Shown: positions 11,173-21,978 of the stretch, one piece after another | How the letters are laid out: every line of letters starts with the position of its first letter | How positions within the stretch are numbered: the first letter of the stretch is position 1 | Assembly: GCA_021464415.1 (NCBI GenBank) | Contig: CM038469.1 | Coordinates: 24,757,901-24,821,900, forward strand | Direction: 5' to 3' | Length of the DNA stretch: 64,000 bases | Source: Lonicera japonica | Taxonomy: Eukaryota > Streptophyta > Magnoliopsida > Dipsacales > Caprifoliaceae | Notes under the pieces: generated by a model | What the model was told of the DNA's origin: nothing | Database searches by the model: none | What the model saw: only the letters and a program-made list of their open reading frames with translations | Translations under genes and position numbers: made by a program

Positions 11173-11738
11173 TAGGGGTGTTGTTAGAAATCTGAAAACC
11201 GAACGAACGAACCGAACCGATCCGTTGTGATCCGAAATTTTTTGAACGAACCGAAACCGATTGATTTGGGTCGGTATGGGTTGGGGATTCGGGGTCCCCG
11301 AATTGGACCGAAAAAACCGAATCTTTAAAAAAATATATTTGCTAACTTAATGTAATTACTTAAGTTATCTTACAATACATTGAAAAAAAAAAGGAAACTT
11401 TCTTACAACATTTACATTATATAAATGACCCAACCCTATGGATTATTTATATTTATAAATAATTACTTAAGCTAATTATTAAAATAAATACATTATATAA
11501 TTTTTTTGTAGCGCCTTTTGAGTGAATTTATATTTTTAGTGCAATTTTGAACTAAAGTTTTAACAGTACAAAAAAAACCGAATGAGACCAAACCGGACCG
11601 AAACCGAATAATTGGGGAGGGTTTGGGTTTCATAGGTACGAAAACCGAAACCGAACCGAACCGAAACCGAACTATAAAATTTGGGGAGGGTTTAGGGTAC
11701 CTTAGTTTCTACCCCGACCGAAACCGAAAACACCCCTA
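11173..11738. mobile_element. hAT-type MITE (566 bp) with 8-bp target duplication
   Basis: The ends are TAGGGGTGTTG and ...AAACACCCCTA, flanked by exact GGATTACG duplications (11165-11172 and 11739-11746). An 8-bp duplication and TAGGGGTG-type ends fit the hAT superfamily. The interior is rich in AACCGAACCGAAACCGA-type motifs on both sides, giving a partly palindromic structure, and carries no transposase. The paralogous position near 18192-18199 has a single GGATTACG and no element. Confidence 0.92.
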
Positions 11739-12309
11739 GGATTACGTATCTATAGTTATATAAAAAAATTGAAATGGTAGTATATAAATCGGAGAAATCC
11801 GATACGATAAGGATAATAATAGTTGAACTTAATATTCAAAGGGATAGGACAAAGATTTAGATAGCATATTTAAAAAACGATAAATACTATGGATAATATG
11901 GTATTCGGTTTGTATTATATCCGTTTACACCTCTATTCATGAATAATTAACTTAAAAATATGCTATTTTGCCAACCACTAGCATTTTTATTTAGATAATT
12001 AGATCGATTATATCCACTTATTATTCCAAACAGGAAGATATTTCTACATTCAATTATTTGCTCACATACGTATACTAGCAATATATGCCTGTGCCTGAGG
12101 GACGAAAAAGAAATTTAGGTCAATTTTGAGGTTTAGCCAAACTCGACCCTGAGTCTTCTAGAAATATGACTGGCTTGAACACAACCCAAAGAGAGGGTTA
12201 AGTTTGACCAACAAAATTGTGTTGTTTATTATATGAAGGAATTCACACTTGCCCCATGTTTACCCGCACAGAGGGGTGTCCCTCTGTACAGTTTTTACAG
12301 AATCAACCA

Positions 12310-13100
12310 AATTAATCCAAATAAAATTGGTTTTGATAAGATATATTTAAATACCGAGAATTGATTTATCGAAACTGAAAATATCAAAAAATTTGGTTTG
12401 GTTTTGGTATTACATGTATAAAAACAAAAATAGTGATCTACTGTACCGAAAAATTAACAAAAGTATGATATCGAAAACATCAATTCCAAAATTATCAAAA
12501 ATATGTAATATAACAAAATTGTTGAATAATTAAACACAAAAACTATCAGATATAATTAAGACCATAAAGTTTTAGAATTGTGTTGTGAAGTGATCTTTAA
12601 CAACTAACTTTAATTTATTGTGGCTATTCACTTCATCATGTAAGTAATGTTTAAATTCCTACTAGTTTCAATCTAAAATTGTCCTAGTATATTGAAAGCG
12701 AAAGCAATCAAATATATTTTTATACATTTTTGCACTTATAATACTATTCACCGAAATTAAAATAAATGAAAATAATGGAAACATGTAAGTAATTAATGTT
12801 TAAATTCATACTAGTTTCAATCTAAAACTGTCATAGTATATTGAAAGCGAAAGCAATCAAATATATTTTATACATTTTTGCACTTGTAATACTATTCACC
12901 GAAATCAAAATAAATGAAAGTAATGGAAAAACTGAAACATACCAAAATATACTGAATATACCAAAAAATCAAGCAGTTCAGTATTTGTTTTTAATTTCAA
13001 ATACCTATTAGTAAGCTAGTAAATCTTCTATTTAACTTCTTAATTACTTTTATTTTGGTATTGATAAGGGCTGTTCACCGACCGATCCATCGAAATAGCA
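12310..13100. repeat. hAT-like palindromic repeat, family R4, unit in block 2 copy A
   Basis: This is a non-coding repeat of roughly 800 bp. It begins near AATTTGGTTTGGTTTTGGTAT, contains TACCGTACCGAAAAATTA and ends near GACCGAT..ACCGAAATA(A/G)CATCCCTAC. The two ends are partial inverted repeats of one another (ACCGAAAA / TTTTGGTAT). CATCCCTA at the right end resembles a hAT-type terminus. The matching left terminus is not clear in any copy. Other copies lie at 14.6-16.4, 18.77-19.57, 22.78-22.90 and 29.08-29.77 kb. Confidence 0.6.
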
Positions 13101-13485
13101 TCCCTACCCACACCGGTTATTTGCTTAACATGTGTTTGACGTGGTTGTTGAACTCATATGCGCCCCTGTTAAAGAAATAAGGGGCTTTTTGTGTTTAGCC
13201 CAAGATTTTTGAATTGTTTGGCTTTTAGCCCACCTTGTTTTTCTAATTAGTTTTTGGCCCAATGAATTTTCATTAATTATTTTAAGGATTTTTATATTGA
13301 TTTGTGTTGTTCCAATGTTGCCCTTTTTGAGTTTTTTTTTTCAAATTAAATTACTCCTAAAAATTAACCGAGTAAAGATTTAGTAAGATAATTATTAGAG
13401 ATTCTATGGTTTGAAATTCAAATTCAAAAACTGACTTTCAAAAATAAAATAAATGCTCAAGTAAAATAGAAAATTGGTAGCTAGT

Positions 13486-14577
13486 AATAAAGTTTGGTTT
13501 ATTTACACTCTGCTTTTGGATATTGTTTGTTCTCACTAAGGTTTTAGGAGGACCAGTTGGAAATAGGCATGTTAATATCACATTGTATATAATTTTCATG
13601 CTACACATCCAGATCATGATCCATGTCATTCAATTAGATCGACATGTGTGACCATTGATGGGTCGAGTTACGTCAAGTGTAACAAATACCACTTTGATCT
13701 TATGTTGATATGATTGATGGATCGGATTGGATACAGATACATTTCAGTAATGATAGCAAAGATGTGAAATAATTATGTGTGGACTGTCAAATGGTTAAGC
13801 CCATTTTCATGCTACACATCCACATCATGATAACGAAGATGTGAATTAATTATGTGTTGTGGACTGTCAAATGGTTAAGCCCACTTTAAAAGTGATCAAA
13901 TAAGATTTAAGTTATTTGGGCTTAAATGTATCTAATAGGGTGTGGGACTTTAATGTGTAGATACTTAAGAGTAATTCTATTTTTATGATGGGCTAAAATA
14001 GAAATACTAAATAGATAGTAGGGTTTACTATATATATATATATTTATATTATGGTTATGGCATCTAGATCACACGTACGTATCTTGTCCCTGTTGAGCCC
14101 TCATCATCACAGAGAGCATAGAGAACACTTAAAGGATTTTTCTAAAGAAATACATGTAGATCTGGAAGGCCAATCACTGCGCTACAAACACACGTTATGA
14201 ATTTAGGTACGCTTTAGCATATTAACCTTTTGATTCTTGGTGATACAATATGAATGATCCTAGGGTTTATGGTTGCTTAAAACCAACAAGATCTTACAGA
14301 AAAACCCCACCATCAATAATTCTTTCATTTGTGAAATGTAGATCCTTTATAAAATCATAACTGTTTCCATAAAATTTCAATGTGGGACTTAATACTTTTT
14401 ATTCTGTTTTCCATCTCAAGTAGTTCACTTTAGGTGATAATTTCTCATTCACTCTATATTCATTTTAAGCAAACAAATATACGATTTCGATATACTCACG
14501 GAGGAGAACTCAAATATATAATTACCTTTCACAACTAAGTGTGAAATCCTGTTTAAAATTACCCTCAAAATGGTTCA
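13486..14577 (+). repeat. Duplicate of the copia-2 LTR region
   Basis: It runs from AATAAAGTTTGGTTTATTTA to CCCTCAAAATGGTTCA and matches 27705-28826 closely. There the sequence lies directly downstream of copia-2 RNase H, so it is LTR-derived. It contains GGGTTTACTATATATATAT (a TATA-like region near 14022) and ATCACACGTACGTATCTTGTCC. It joins block 2 on the left and a truncated R4 unit on the right, with no coding sequence. Confidence 0.8.
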
Positions 14578-16620
14578 CAACTAAGTGCGAAAGCAATCAA
14601 ATATATTTATTACATTTTTGCACTTATAACACTATTCATTGAAATCAAAATAAATGAAAATGATGGAAAAACCAATACATACCAACTATACCAAATAATC
14701 CAGTAGTTCAGTATTGTTTTTTAATTTCAAATACCGATTAGTAAGCCGGTAAATCTGGTATTCAACTTCTTAATTACTTTTGTTTTGGTATTGTTAAGGG
14801 CTATTCAATGATCGATGTACCGAAATAAAGTTTTACCTGTACCGATCAATTGATTATTTGTTTGACTTGTGTTTGGGTTGTTGAACACATATCCGTCTCT
14901 GTTAAGGAAATAAATTCTCACTCTTAGGGTTGCATCAATTTGCAGAATTAAATTTCTAACTATGTGGGCACATGATATGTTTGAATCGTGTTGCATCAAT
15001 TTTTAGTGTGAACACCATGAAATATTGACAAACTTTTAATACATATTATACACTGGAAAAACACTCCCCCCCCCCCCCACAACCTAACCCCAAATTTTTG
15101 TTTGGTTTTGGTATTACATGTATAAAAACAAAAATATTGATTTACCGTACCAAAAAATTACCAAAAGTCGGATATTTTAAACACCAATTCCAAAATTAAC
15201 AAAAATATGTAATATAAAAAAAATGTTGAGTAATTAAGCAAAAAAACAATCAGATATAGTTAAGACCATTAAGTTTTAGACTCGTGCTGCAAAGTGATCT
15301 TTAAAAACTAACCTTTAATTACTTGTAGCTAATCACTTCATCGTGTAAGTAATGTTTAAATTCCTACTACTTTCAATAAAAAAACTGTCCTAGTACATAT
15401 ATGCAAAGCGAAAACAATCAAATATTTTTTTTTCAGTTTTGTACTTGTAATACTATTCACAAAAATTTTGCTAAATGAAAGTGATAGAAAAACTAAAATA
15501 TACCAAAATATACCGATTACACAAAAAAATCAAACATTTCAGTATTGGTTTTTAATTTCAAATATTTATTAGTAAACTGGTAAATATGTATTTAACTTCT
15601 TAGTTACTTTCGTTTTTGGTATTGATAACGGATAGTCACCGACCGATGTACCGAAATAACATGCCTACCTATACCAATCAATTAATTATTTGCTTGACTT
15701 GTGGGCACATGATATGTATTATATGGTGTTGTATCAATTTTAAGTGTAAACACCTTGAAAAATTGACAAACTATTAATACATATTCTACACTGGAAAAAC
15801 ACTCCCTTCCCCCCACCTCCCAATTTTTTTTGTTTGTTTTGGTATTATATGTATAAAAACCAAAATACTTATTTACCGTATCGAAAAATTACCAAAATTA
15901 AAGTATGATATTGAAAACACCAATTCCAAAATTATTAAAACTATGTAATATTACAAAAATGTTGAATAATTAAGCACAAAAACTATCGGTTATAGTTAAG
16001 ACCATAAAGTTTTAGACTTGTGAGGTGGATTGATCTTTAACAACCAACTTTAAATTTATTGTAGCTACTCACTTCTTCGTGTAAGTAATGTTTAAATTCC
16101 TATTACTTTCTATCCAAAACTATCCTAGTATATGCAAAGCAAAAGCAATCAAATATATTATTTTACGATTTTGCACTTATAATACTTTTCACCGAAATCA
16201 AAATAAATGAAAATTATGGAAAAATTAAAACATACTAAAATATATAGAATATACCAAAAAATCAAGCAGTTCAGTATCGGTTTTAATTTCAAATACCAAT
16301 TAGTAAGAGGTAAATCTGGTATTCAACTTCTTAATTACTTTTGTTTTGGTATTGATAAGGACTATTCACCGACCGATTTACCAAAATAACATCCCTACTC
16401 GATTCGATCAATTAATTTTTTACTTTACTCGTGTTTGGATTGTTGAACTCATATCCTCCCTGTTAAAGAAATAAATACTCGCTCTCAGGGTTGCATCAAT
16501 TTGTAGCAATCAACTTCTAACTATGTGGGCACACGACATGTATGTATGGTGTTGCAGCAATTTTAAGTGTGAAAACCACAAAAAATGACAAATTATTGAT
16601 ACATATTCTACACTGGACCC
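14578..16620. repeat. Tandem array of R4 repeats separated by poly-C tracts
   Basis: Partial R4 units lie at about 14578-14830, 15090-15680 and 15830-16400. Each is followed by a shared spacer: TTGTTGAACTCATATCC, AATAAATACTCGCTCTCAGG, GTTGCATCAATTTG..AACTTCTAACTATGTGGGCAC, then ACATATT(C/A)TACACTGGA. The first two full units are separated by poly-C or C-rich runs (15066-15079, 15802-15817), and a third run follows at 16622-16633. I see no coding sequence. The 16207-16389 and 14805-14999 frames are chance ORFs in the repeat. Confidence 0.7.
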
Positions 16621-17095
16621 TACCCCCCCCCCCCACCCCCTCTCGCCGTTTTTTATAGAATAGTCTATAGATAATTAAAGAAAATTCATTCAAGTGAAAT
16701 TTGTCCTAAATTAACAACTTTTCTAATAATCAAAACTATGGCCCCAAAAATTCTAGGACGAAAGATAAAATTATTTTGAAACTTCAAACAATCATTCACT
16801 CTTAATCTTTCAAGAAAATAAATTTAATTAATTAATTTATAGTCAATTAATATAGCAAAACCCACAATTTTGGTTATTGAGAAAAATAACCACTGCAGAA
16901 CCTTACATTTTTAACATTAATAATTCATGAAATGAATAATCGAAAGCAATTTTAACCATCCAAATTTTGTTAATCTATTAGAGATGCTCTGAAATTTTCA
17001 AGCTCTAAAGATTTACAAATATGTGGCCCTAGCTAATCTAGGGTATGGCAGTCAGTACTTCACATCAGTACGTACTGCAACACTCTATATAAACG
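16621..17095. repeat. Repeat R1, copy 1 (RLP upstream-like DNA)
   Basis: It runs from the poly-C tract through TTTTTTATAGAATAGTCTAT, TTTGTCCTAAATTAACAACT, ATGGCCCCA, CGAAATGAATAATCGAAAG-like sequence and AATCTAGGGTATGGC to CACTCTATATAAACGGCGAC. It is homologous to about 22250-22715 and 23045-23515. Its right end (AATCTAGGGTATGGC..CAGTACTTCACATCAGTAC) matches the DNA upstream of the RLP gene at about 46400-46450. Confidence 0.75.
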
Positions 17096-17468
17096 GCGAC
17101 CAATTTTTAACGTACAACAACTATATATTAGTAATTTCTTTCCAGTGGAATCACTAGTCTCCAGTCATTTGTTATATATCAAACATATTTATTTTCAGTC
17201 ATATATTAATTAATAATTTCAAAAATATTTACTGTGTAACACCCACTGATGGGTCTTTCTTCTTTTTTGACTGCGATGGATCTTTCCTTATGTCCACTTT
17301 TCGCTAGTTAGGGAAGACCCATTAATGACTTATTGATGAGATTGATCTTAATTTGTTATGAAAAATTCTTGCTTGGTGGAGTAAACTGCTTTCTTTCTTT
17401 TTAACACGTACATTTTTCATTTCAGTTTTAACACACATTTTTCATTTTAAAAAATTTAATAATAATCA
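17096..17468. repeat. Segmental duplication block 1, copy B
   Basis: This is the partner of 9391-9770 and nearly identical to it. Here no LTR interrupts the right edge, and the sequence continues into RLP upstream-like DNA. Confidence 0.85.
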
Positions 17469-17479
17469 CACTTTATACT

Positions 17480-17700
17480 TTTTAAGTCTTTGATTGGTCT
17501 TCCCTAATTAACAGAAGATGAATATGGTGGACTTCAGAAGAGACCCATCATATCAAAGGGTTTCTTCCAGGGAAGAAATTAAAAGAGGTATGTCCTTCCA
17601 AGAAACTTACTCAAAATTATAAGCCACGTACAACTACCTTTATTTATATATATATATATGGGGCTCAACTTTTTATTTTTATTTTTTTGCACAAAAAAAA
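17480..17700 (+). promoter_or_regulatory. Orphan RLP upstream region (no gene follows)
   Basis: GTCTTTGATTGGTCTTCC, GGTGGACTTCAGAAGAGACC, CATCATATCA, GTCCTTCCAAGAAACTTACTC and AAAATTATAAGCCACGTACAA recur in the same order at about 46805-46940, immediately upstream of the RLP pseudogene. A TA-rich TATA-like stretch (17645-17660) follows, as in the RLP copy (46955-46970). Downstream there is no LRR coding sequence; block 2 starts at 17857. I infer a relic promoter left after gene loss or partial duplication. Confidence 0.65.
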
Positions 17701-17856
17701 ATAAAGGTAGCTAGAGAATGAAAGATTTGTATATATATACATATATATTCTCTCACCCCAAGCGTGGAGCGGTATTCAAAAGTTGACCCAATTTACCAAA
17801 GTCTTTTGAACTAACTAAACAAAAAAACACAACTAAGAAAAGAATAAAAATAAAAA

Positions 17857-19972
17857 GAGATACCTAAGTGATCATATTAATTTACAACATATATGATTTT
17901 CTATAATGAAAGGTTGGAGATTATATCAAATTTTAATGGTAATGATTTTCAATTTAGATTTATTTGGTGGTTATCAACTAATTTAATGTGAATCTTGTTA
18001 GGTTATATGGGATAAATAAAAGAAATTCATCATTTGAATTCAAAGTTTTCTATTAAATATTAATCTTGATTTTAACATGTTTTAAAATGTATCGTATTAC
18101 TTCTCAAGTAACAACTTCTAAAAGATTTCGATCAAAGTAAATAGTTAAATATATTTTAAGATTGCATTAAATTTTTTGGTTAACAAAACATAGGATTACG
18201 TATCTATAGTTATATAAAAAAATTGAAATGGTAGTATATAAATCGGAGGAATCCAATACGATAAGGATAATAATAGTTGAACTTAATATTCAAAGGGATA
18301 GGACAAAGATTTAGATAGCATATTTAAAAAACGATAAATGCTATGGGTAATATGGTATTCGGTTTGTATTCTATCCGCTTACACCTCTATTCATGAATAA
18401 TTAACTTAAAAATATGCTATTTTGCCAACCACTAGCATTTTTATCCAGATAATTAGATCGATTATATCCACTTATTATTCCAAATAGGAAGATATTTCTA
18501 CATTCAATTATTTGCTCACATATATATACTAACAATGCCTATGCTTGCGGGACGAAAAAGAAATTTAGGTCAATTTTGAGGTTTAGCCAAACTCAATCCT
18601 GAGTCTTCGAGAAATATGGCTGGCTTGAACACAACCCATAAAGAGGGTTAAGTTTGACCAACAAAATTGTGTTGTTTATTATACGAAGGAATTCACATTT
18701 GCCCCACCTTTACCCGCACAAAGGGGTGTCCCTCCGTATCGTGTTTACCCAATCAACCAAATTAATCTGAATAAAATTTGTTTTGATAAGATATATTTAA
18801 ATACCGGGAATTGATTTATCGAAATTGAAAATATCAAAAAATTTGGTTTGGTTTTGGTATTACATGTATAAAAACAAAAATAGTTATCTACCGTACCGAA
18901 AATTTAACAAAAGTATGATATCGAAAACATCAATTCCAAAATTATCAAAAATATGTAATATAACAAAACTGTTGAATAATTAAACACATAAACTATCAGA
19001 TTTAGTTAAGACCATATAGTTTTAGAATTGTGTTGCGAAGTGATCTTTAACAACTAACTTTAATTTATTGTAGCTATTCACTTCATCATGTAAGTAATGT
19101 TTAAATTCCTACTAGTTTCAATCAAAAATTGTCCTAGTATATTGAAAGCGAAAGCAATCAAATATATTTTATACATTTTTGCACTTATAATTCTATTCAC
19201 CGAAATTAAAATAAATGAAAATAATGAAAACATGTAAGTAATTAATGTTTAAATTCATACTAGTTTCAATCTAAAACTGTCCTAGTATATTGAAAGCGAA
19301 AGCAATCAAAAATATTTTATACATTTTTGCACTTGTAATACTATTCACCGAAATCAAAATAAATGAAAGTAATGGAAAAACTGAAACATACCAAAATATA
19401 CCGAATATACCAAAAAATCAAGCAGTTCAGTATTTGTTTTTACTTTCAAATACCTATTAGTAAGCTAGTAAATCTTCTATTTAATTAACTTCTTAATTAC
19501 TTTTATTTTGGTATTGATAAGGGTTGTTCATCGACCGATCTATCGAAATAGCATCCCTACCCACACCGATCAATTAATTATTTGCTTGACATGTGTTTGA
19601 CCGGGTTGTTGAACTCATATACGCCCCTGTTAAAGAAATAAGGGGTTTTTTGTGTTTAGCCCAAGGTTTTTGAATTGTTTGGCTTTTAGCCCACCTTGTT
19701 TTTCTAATTAGTTTTTGGCCCAAAATTCTGGATAAATACTATTTTGAATTTTCATTAATTATTTTAAGTATTTTTATATTGATTTGTGTTGTTCCAATGT
19801 TGCCCTTTTTGAGTTTTTTTTTTTCAAATTAAATTACTCCTAAAAATTAACCGAGTAAAGATTTAGTAAGATAATTATTAGAGATTCTATGGTTTGAAAT
19901 TCAAATTCAAAAACTGACTTTCAAAAATAAAATAAATGCTCAAGTAAAATAGAAAATTGGTAGCTAGTAATA
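17857..19972. repeat. Segmental duplication block 2, copy B
   Basis: This is the partner of 10827-13488. It lacks the hAT MITE (single GGATTACG at about 18192-18199) and carries an extra AAAATTCTGGATAAATACTAT-like segment near 19720. It contains an R4 unit at about 18770-19570 with the same internal tandem duplication as copy A. Confidence 0.88.
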
Positions 19973-20442
19973 TTATCCTTCAAAATAAATTACTATGGCA
20001 GACATGTTAAAAATTGCAGTTTGTAGCTAGGATTATTAGTTTGAACAAGCATACCTTGAATAATATCTAGCTTCAAACAACTTCTTCTTTGTCCTATTGC
20101 AGATGTAATAGTCACCATAAAATACAAATCTTTAAGCACAAAAATCCTGCATAAGTAATTAAACCATACTAGTAAGATGACCATCCGATTTTGGTGATCG
20201 TACTCGTATTCAATTGACGACGGAGAAGTCCACAATGCATCATACAAAAAAGGAGGGAAAAAAATGGAATTTTTTCAAGATTTTGAATTCCATTCCTTGT
20301 AATCATTTCATGAAATATAACAATTTAATGGGCTAGAGTATCTTTGATTATTTTAATTATGTTGAACCTCTTTTATCATGTCGTGTGAGTTGAACTTATC
20401 ATTGGGGCTTATGAGAAACATAAAAATGATCTTGATTTGCAC
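19973..20442 (-). other. Intergenic, with one unrecognised minus-strand ORF
   Basis: An 84-codon minus-strand frame (20247 to 19993) begins MYDALWTSPSSIEYEYDHQN and contains IGQRRSCLKLDIIQG. It has no repeat character and no domain I recognise. It could be a remnant exon of a transposon or host gene, or chance. A 23-bp segment between a GT and an AG on the minus strand is too short for a normal intron. Confidence 0.2.
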
Positions 20443-20451
20443 CTATTAGAG

Positions 20452-20621
20452 GAGAAAATATTTGATACAACGGTTATAACGTCACATGTTACAACAATAC
20501 AATCAGATTGCAGAAAAGTGTGCATTTCTCTTTCCTCAATCACATGAGTTATTTATTTCTTACAATATGATTGGATATGTAATAACATGTGCGTTATAAC
20601 CATTGTATTAAATATTTTCTC
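20452..20621. mobile_element. Mutator-like (MULE) MITE, 170 bp, 9-bp target duplication
   Basis: The left end GAGAAAATATTTGATACAAC, continuing GGTTATAACG, pairs with the right end CGTTATAACCATTG, continuing TATTAAATATTTTCTC. The inverted repeats are about 40 bp with few mismatches. CTATTAGAG flanks both sides exactly (20443-20451 and 20622-20630). A 9-bp duplication and GAGAAAA ends are typical of MULEs. The interior is too short to code. Confidence 0.88.
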
Positions 20622-20630
20622 CTATTAGAG

Positions 20631-21653
20631 ATGGGAATCGTTCATACTATTTACAAAAATTCCATAATAGATAAAACTAAACAAATGGCAACTAGAATAT
20701 GACTTATATGTTTCTATATTGTCGTAGTCTAGCATAAAATAGTCATTGATCAATCGACTGTATATCGTTTACATGTGATCGAAAAATATATATATTTTCT
20801 AAGCCGGTGTGAGTGGGTTCACATTTGTCTTATTAAATTGTGCTCGGTGATAAACTAAGGATTCAGTTGGCGGGAGTTGTAAAGAATCAAACTTATACAA
20901 ATATATATTATTACTACTGCTTTCCTTTCATATGTTTACCTTATCCAAACTCCCACATTCAAAATCAAAATCGTGGATAAACTATGACTACGAATCCGAT
21001 AGGAACTCGAAACCACATCAAACAAAATCACTTATCGATCTCTAGCACTTTCCATGCAAACATTCATATTGCTAGTTGCAAATAGTCATTTTACCTGCTC
21101 AAAGAGACATATTACTAGTTACAATCATAATATCACTTGTCCAGACAGTCATATTAATTAGAATATGAAACTGATGAAGACCAATTGAATGTGTCAAAAG
21201 AAGAGATACAAAATTATATAGGTGTTACAAATAGGGACTATGGAAGAAATTGTTAAGTGTGAATATGCTATATCAAAATGTTTACGATGTTAAATGACAT
21301 TAAATCGGTAAGTGGATATGCTAGATCGGTGGACGTAACCAGTAAGCAAATCTGAACACCATAAATCTAGGAGGAAAGAGAAAAAAAAGAGCGTAACTAA
21401 CAATGGAATATGAGAGAGAAATACATGGCAACCTAACCTTTAAGAAGGTAAAATATGTCATTATGATTATAATTACAACAAAAAATAAGGGATATAAGTA
21501 TTTTCACCGGTTGGGCTAAAAGCAAAAATATTGGGCTAAATAATACAAAAGAATGGGTTGTTCACTAATTATATAAATCTCGTGGGTTTGAGTATACAAG
21601 TACCCAAAATATTGGGCCACTTTCTAATTTTCTAAAGAAATAAATACTCACTC
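20631..21653. other. Intergenic
   Basis: AT-rich DNA in which I see no gene. Short echoes of the block 2 sequence that contains GGCTTTTAGCCC occur around 21500-21540 (GGGCTAAAAGC, TTGGGCTAAA). Confidence 0.5.
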
Positions 21654-21656
21654 TCA

Positions 21657-21978
21657 TGCCTCGTTTGGTTCACGGATTTTAGTACTCGGGAAAGGAAAGT
21701 TTTTCGTTTCCTTTTCTTGGTAAGCACAAATTCCGGAAACACTTTCCCGAGAGAGGAGAAAGTAGGGGGTAAAACCATTCCTCTCAAAATACATGGGATT
21801 GATTTTCTCGTGTGATTTCCAAGCATTTATTACACAAACTTTAGACAATAATACTATTACCTAAATACTTTCCATACTCTACCAAACACAAGAAAGGAAA
21901 TTTGACATGAAATTTAGTTTCCCACCTCCATGGGAAAGATAAGAGAATTGATTTCCCTTCCGTGAACCAAACGAGGCC
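21657..21978. mobile_element. MITE with 18-bp perfect TIRs and TCA target duplication
   Basis: GCCTCGTTTGGTTCACGG (21658-21675) is the exact reverse complement of CCGTGAACCAAACGAGGC (21960-21977). TCA flanks both sides (21654-21656 and 21979-21981). A 3-bp duplication and a TTTGGTTC-type end fit PIF/Harbinger-like MITEs. It sits within the ACTCACTCTCA/GTGTTGCATCAATTTG spacer that elsewhere in the window (about 16470) is uninterrupted. The two overlapping minus-strand ORFs near 21632-21848 are chance frames inside it. Confidence 0.85.

Larger units (their letters stand above)
10827..13488. repeat. Segmental duplication block 2, copy A
   Basis: It runs from GAGATACCTAAGTGATCAT to GGTAGCTAGTAAT and matches 17857-19972 throughout, with small indels and one clean difference: the hAT MITE at 11173-11738 is present only here. 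It contains one unit of the hAT-like repeat (about 12310-13100). Within that unit, a segment of about 145 bp (starting near 12638 and 12782) is duplicated in tandem in both copies, so that duplication predates the block duplication. Confidence 0.88.
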
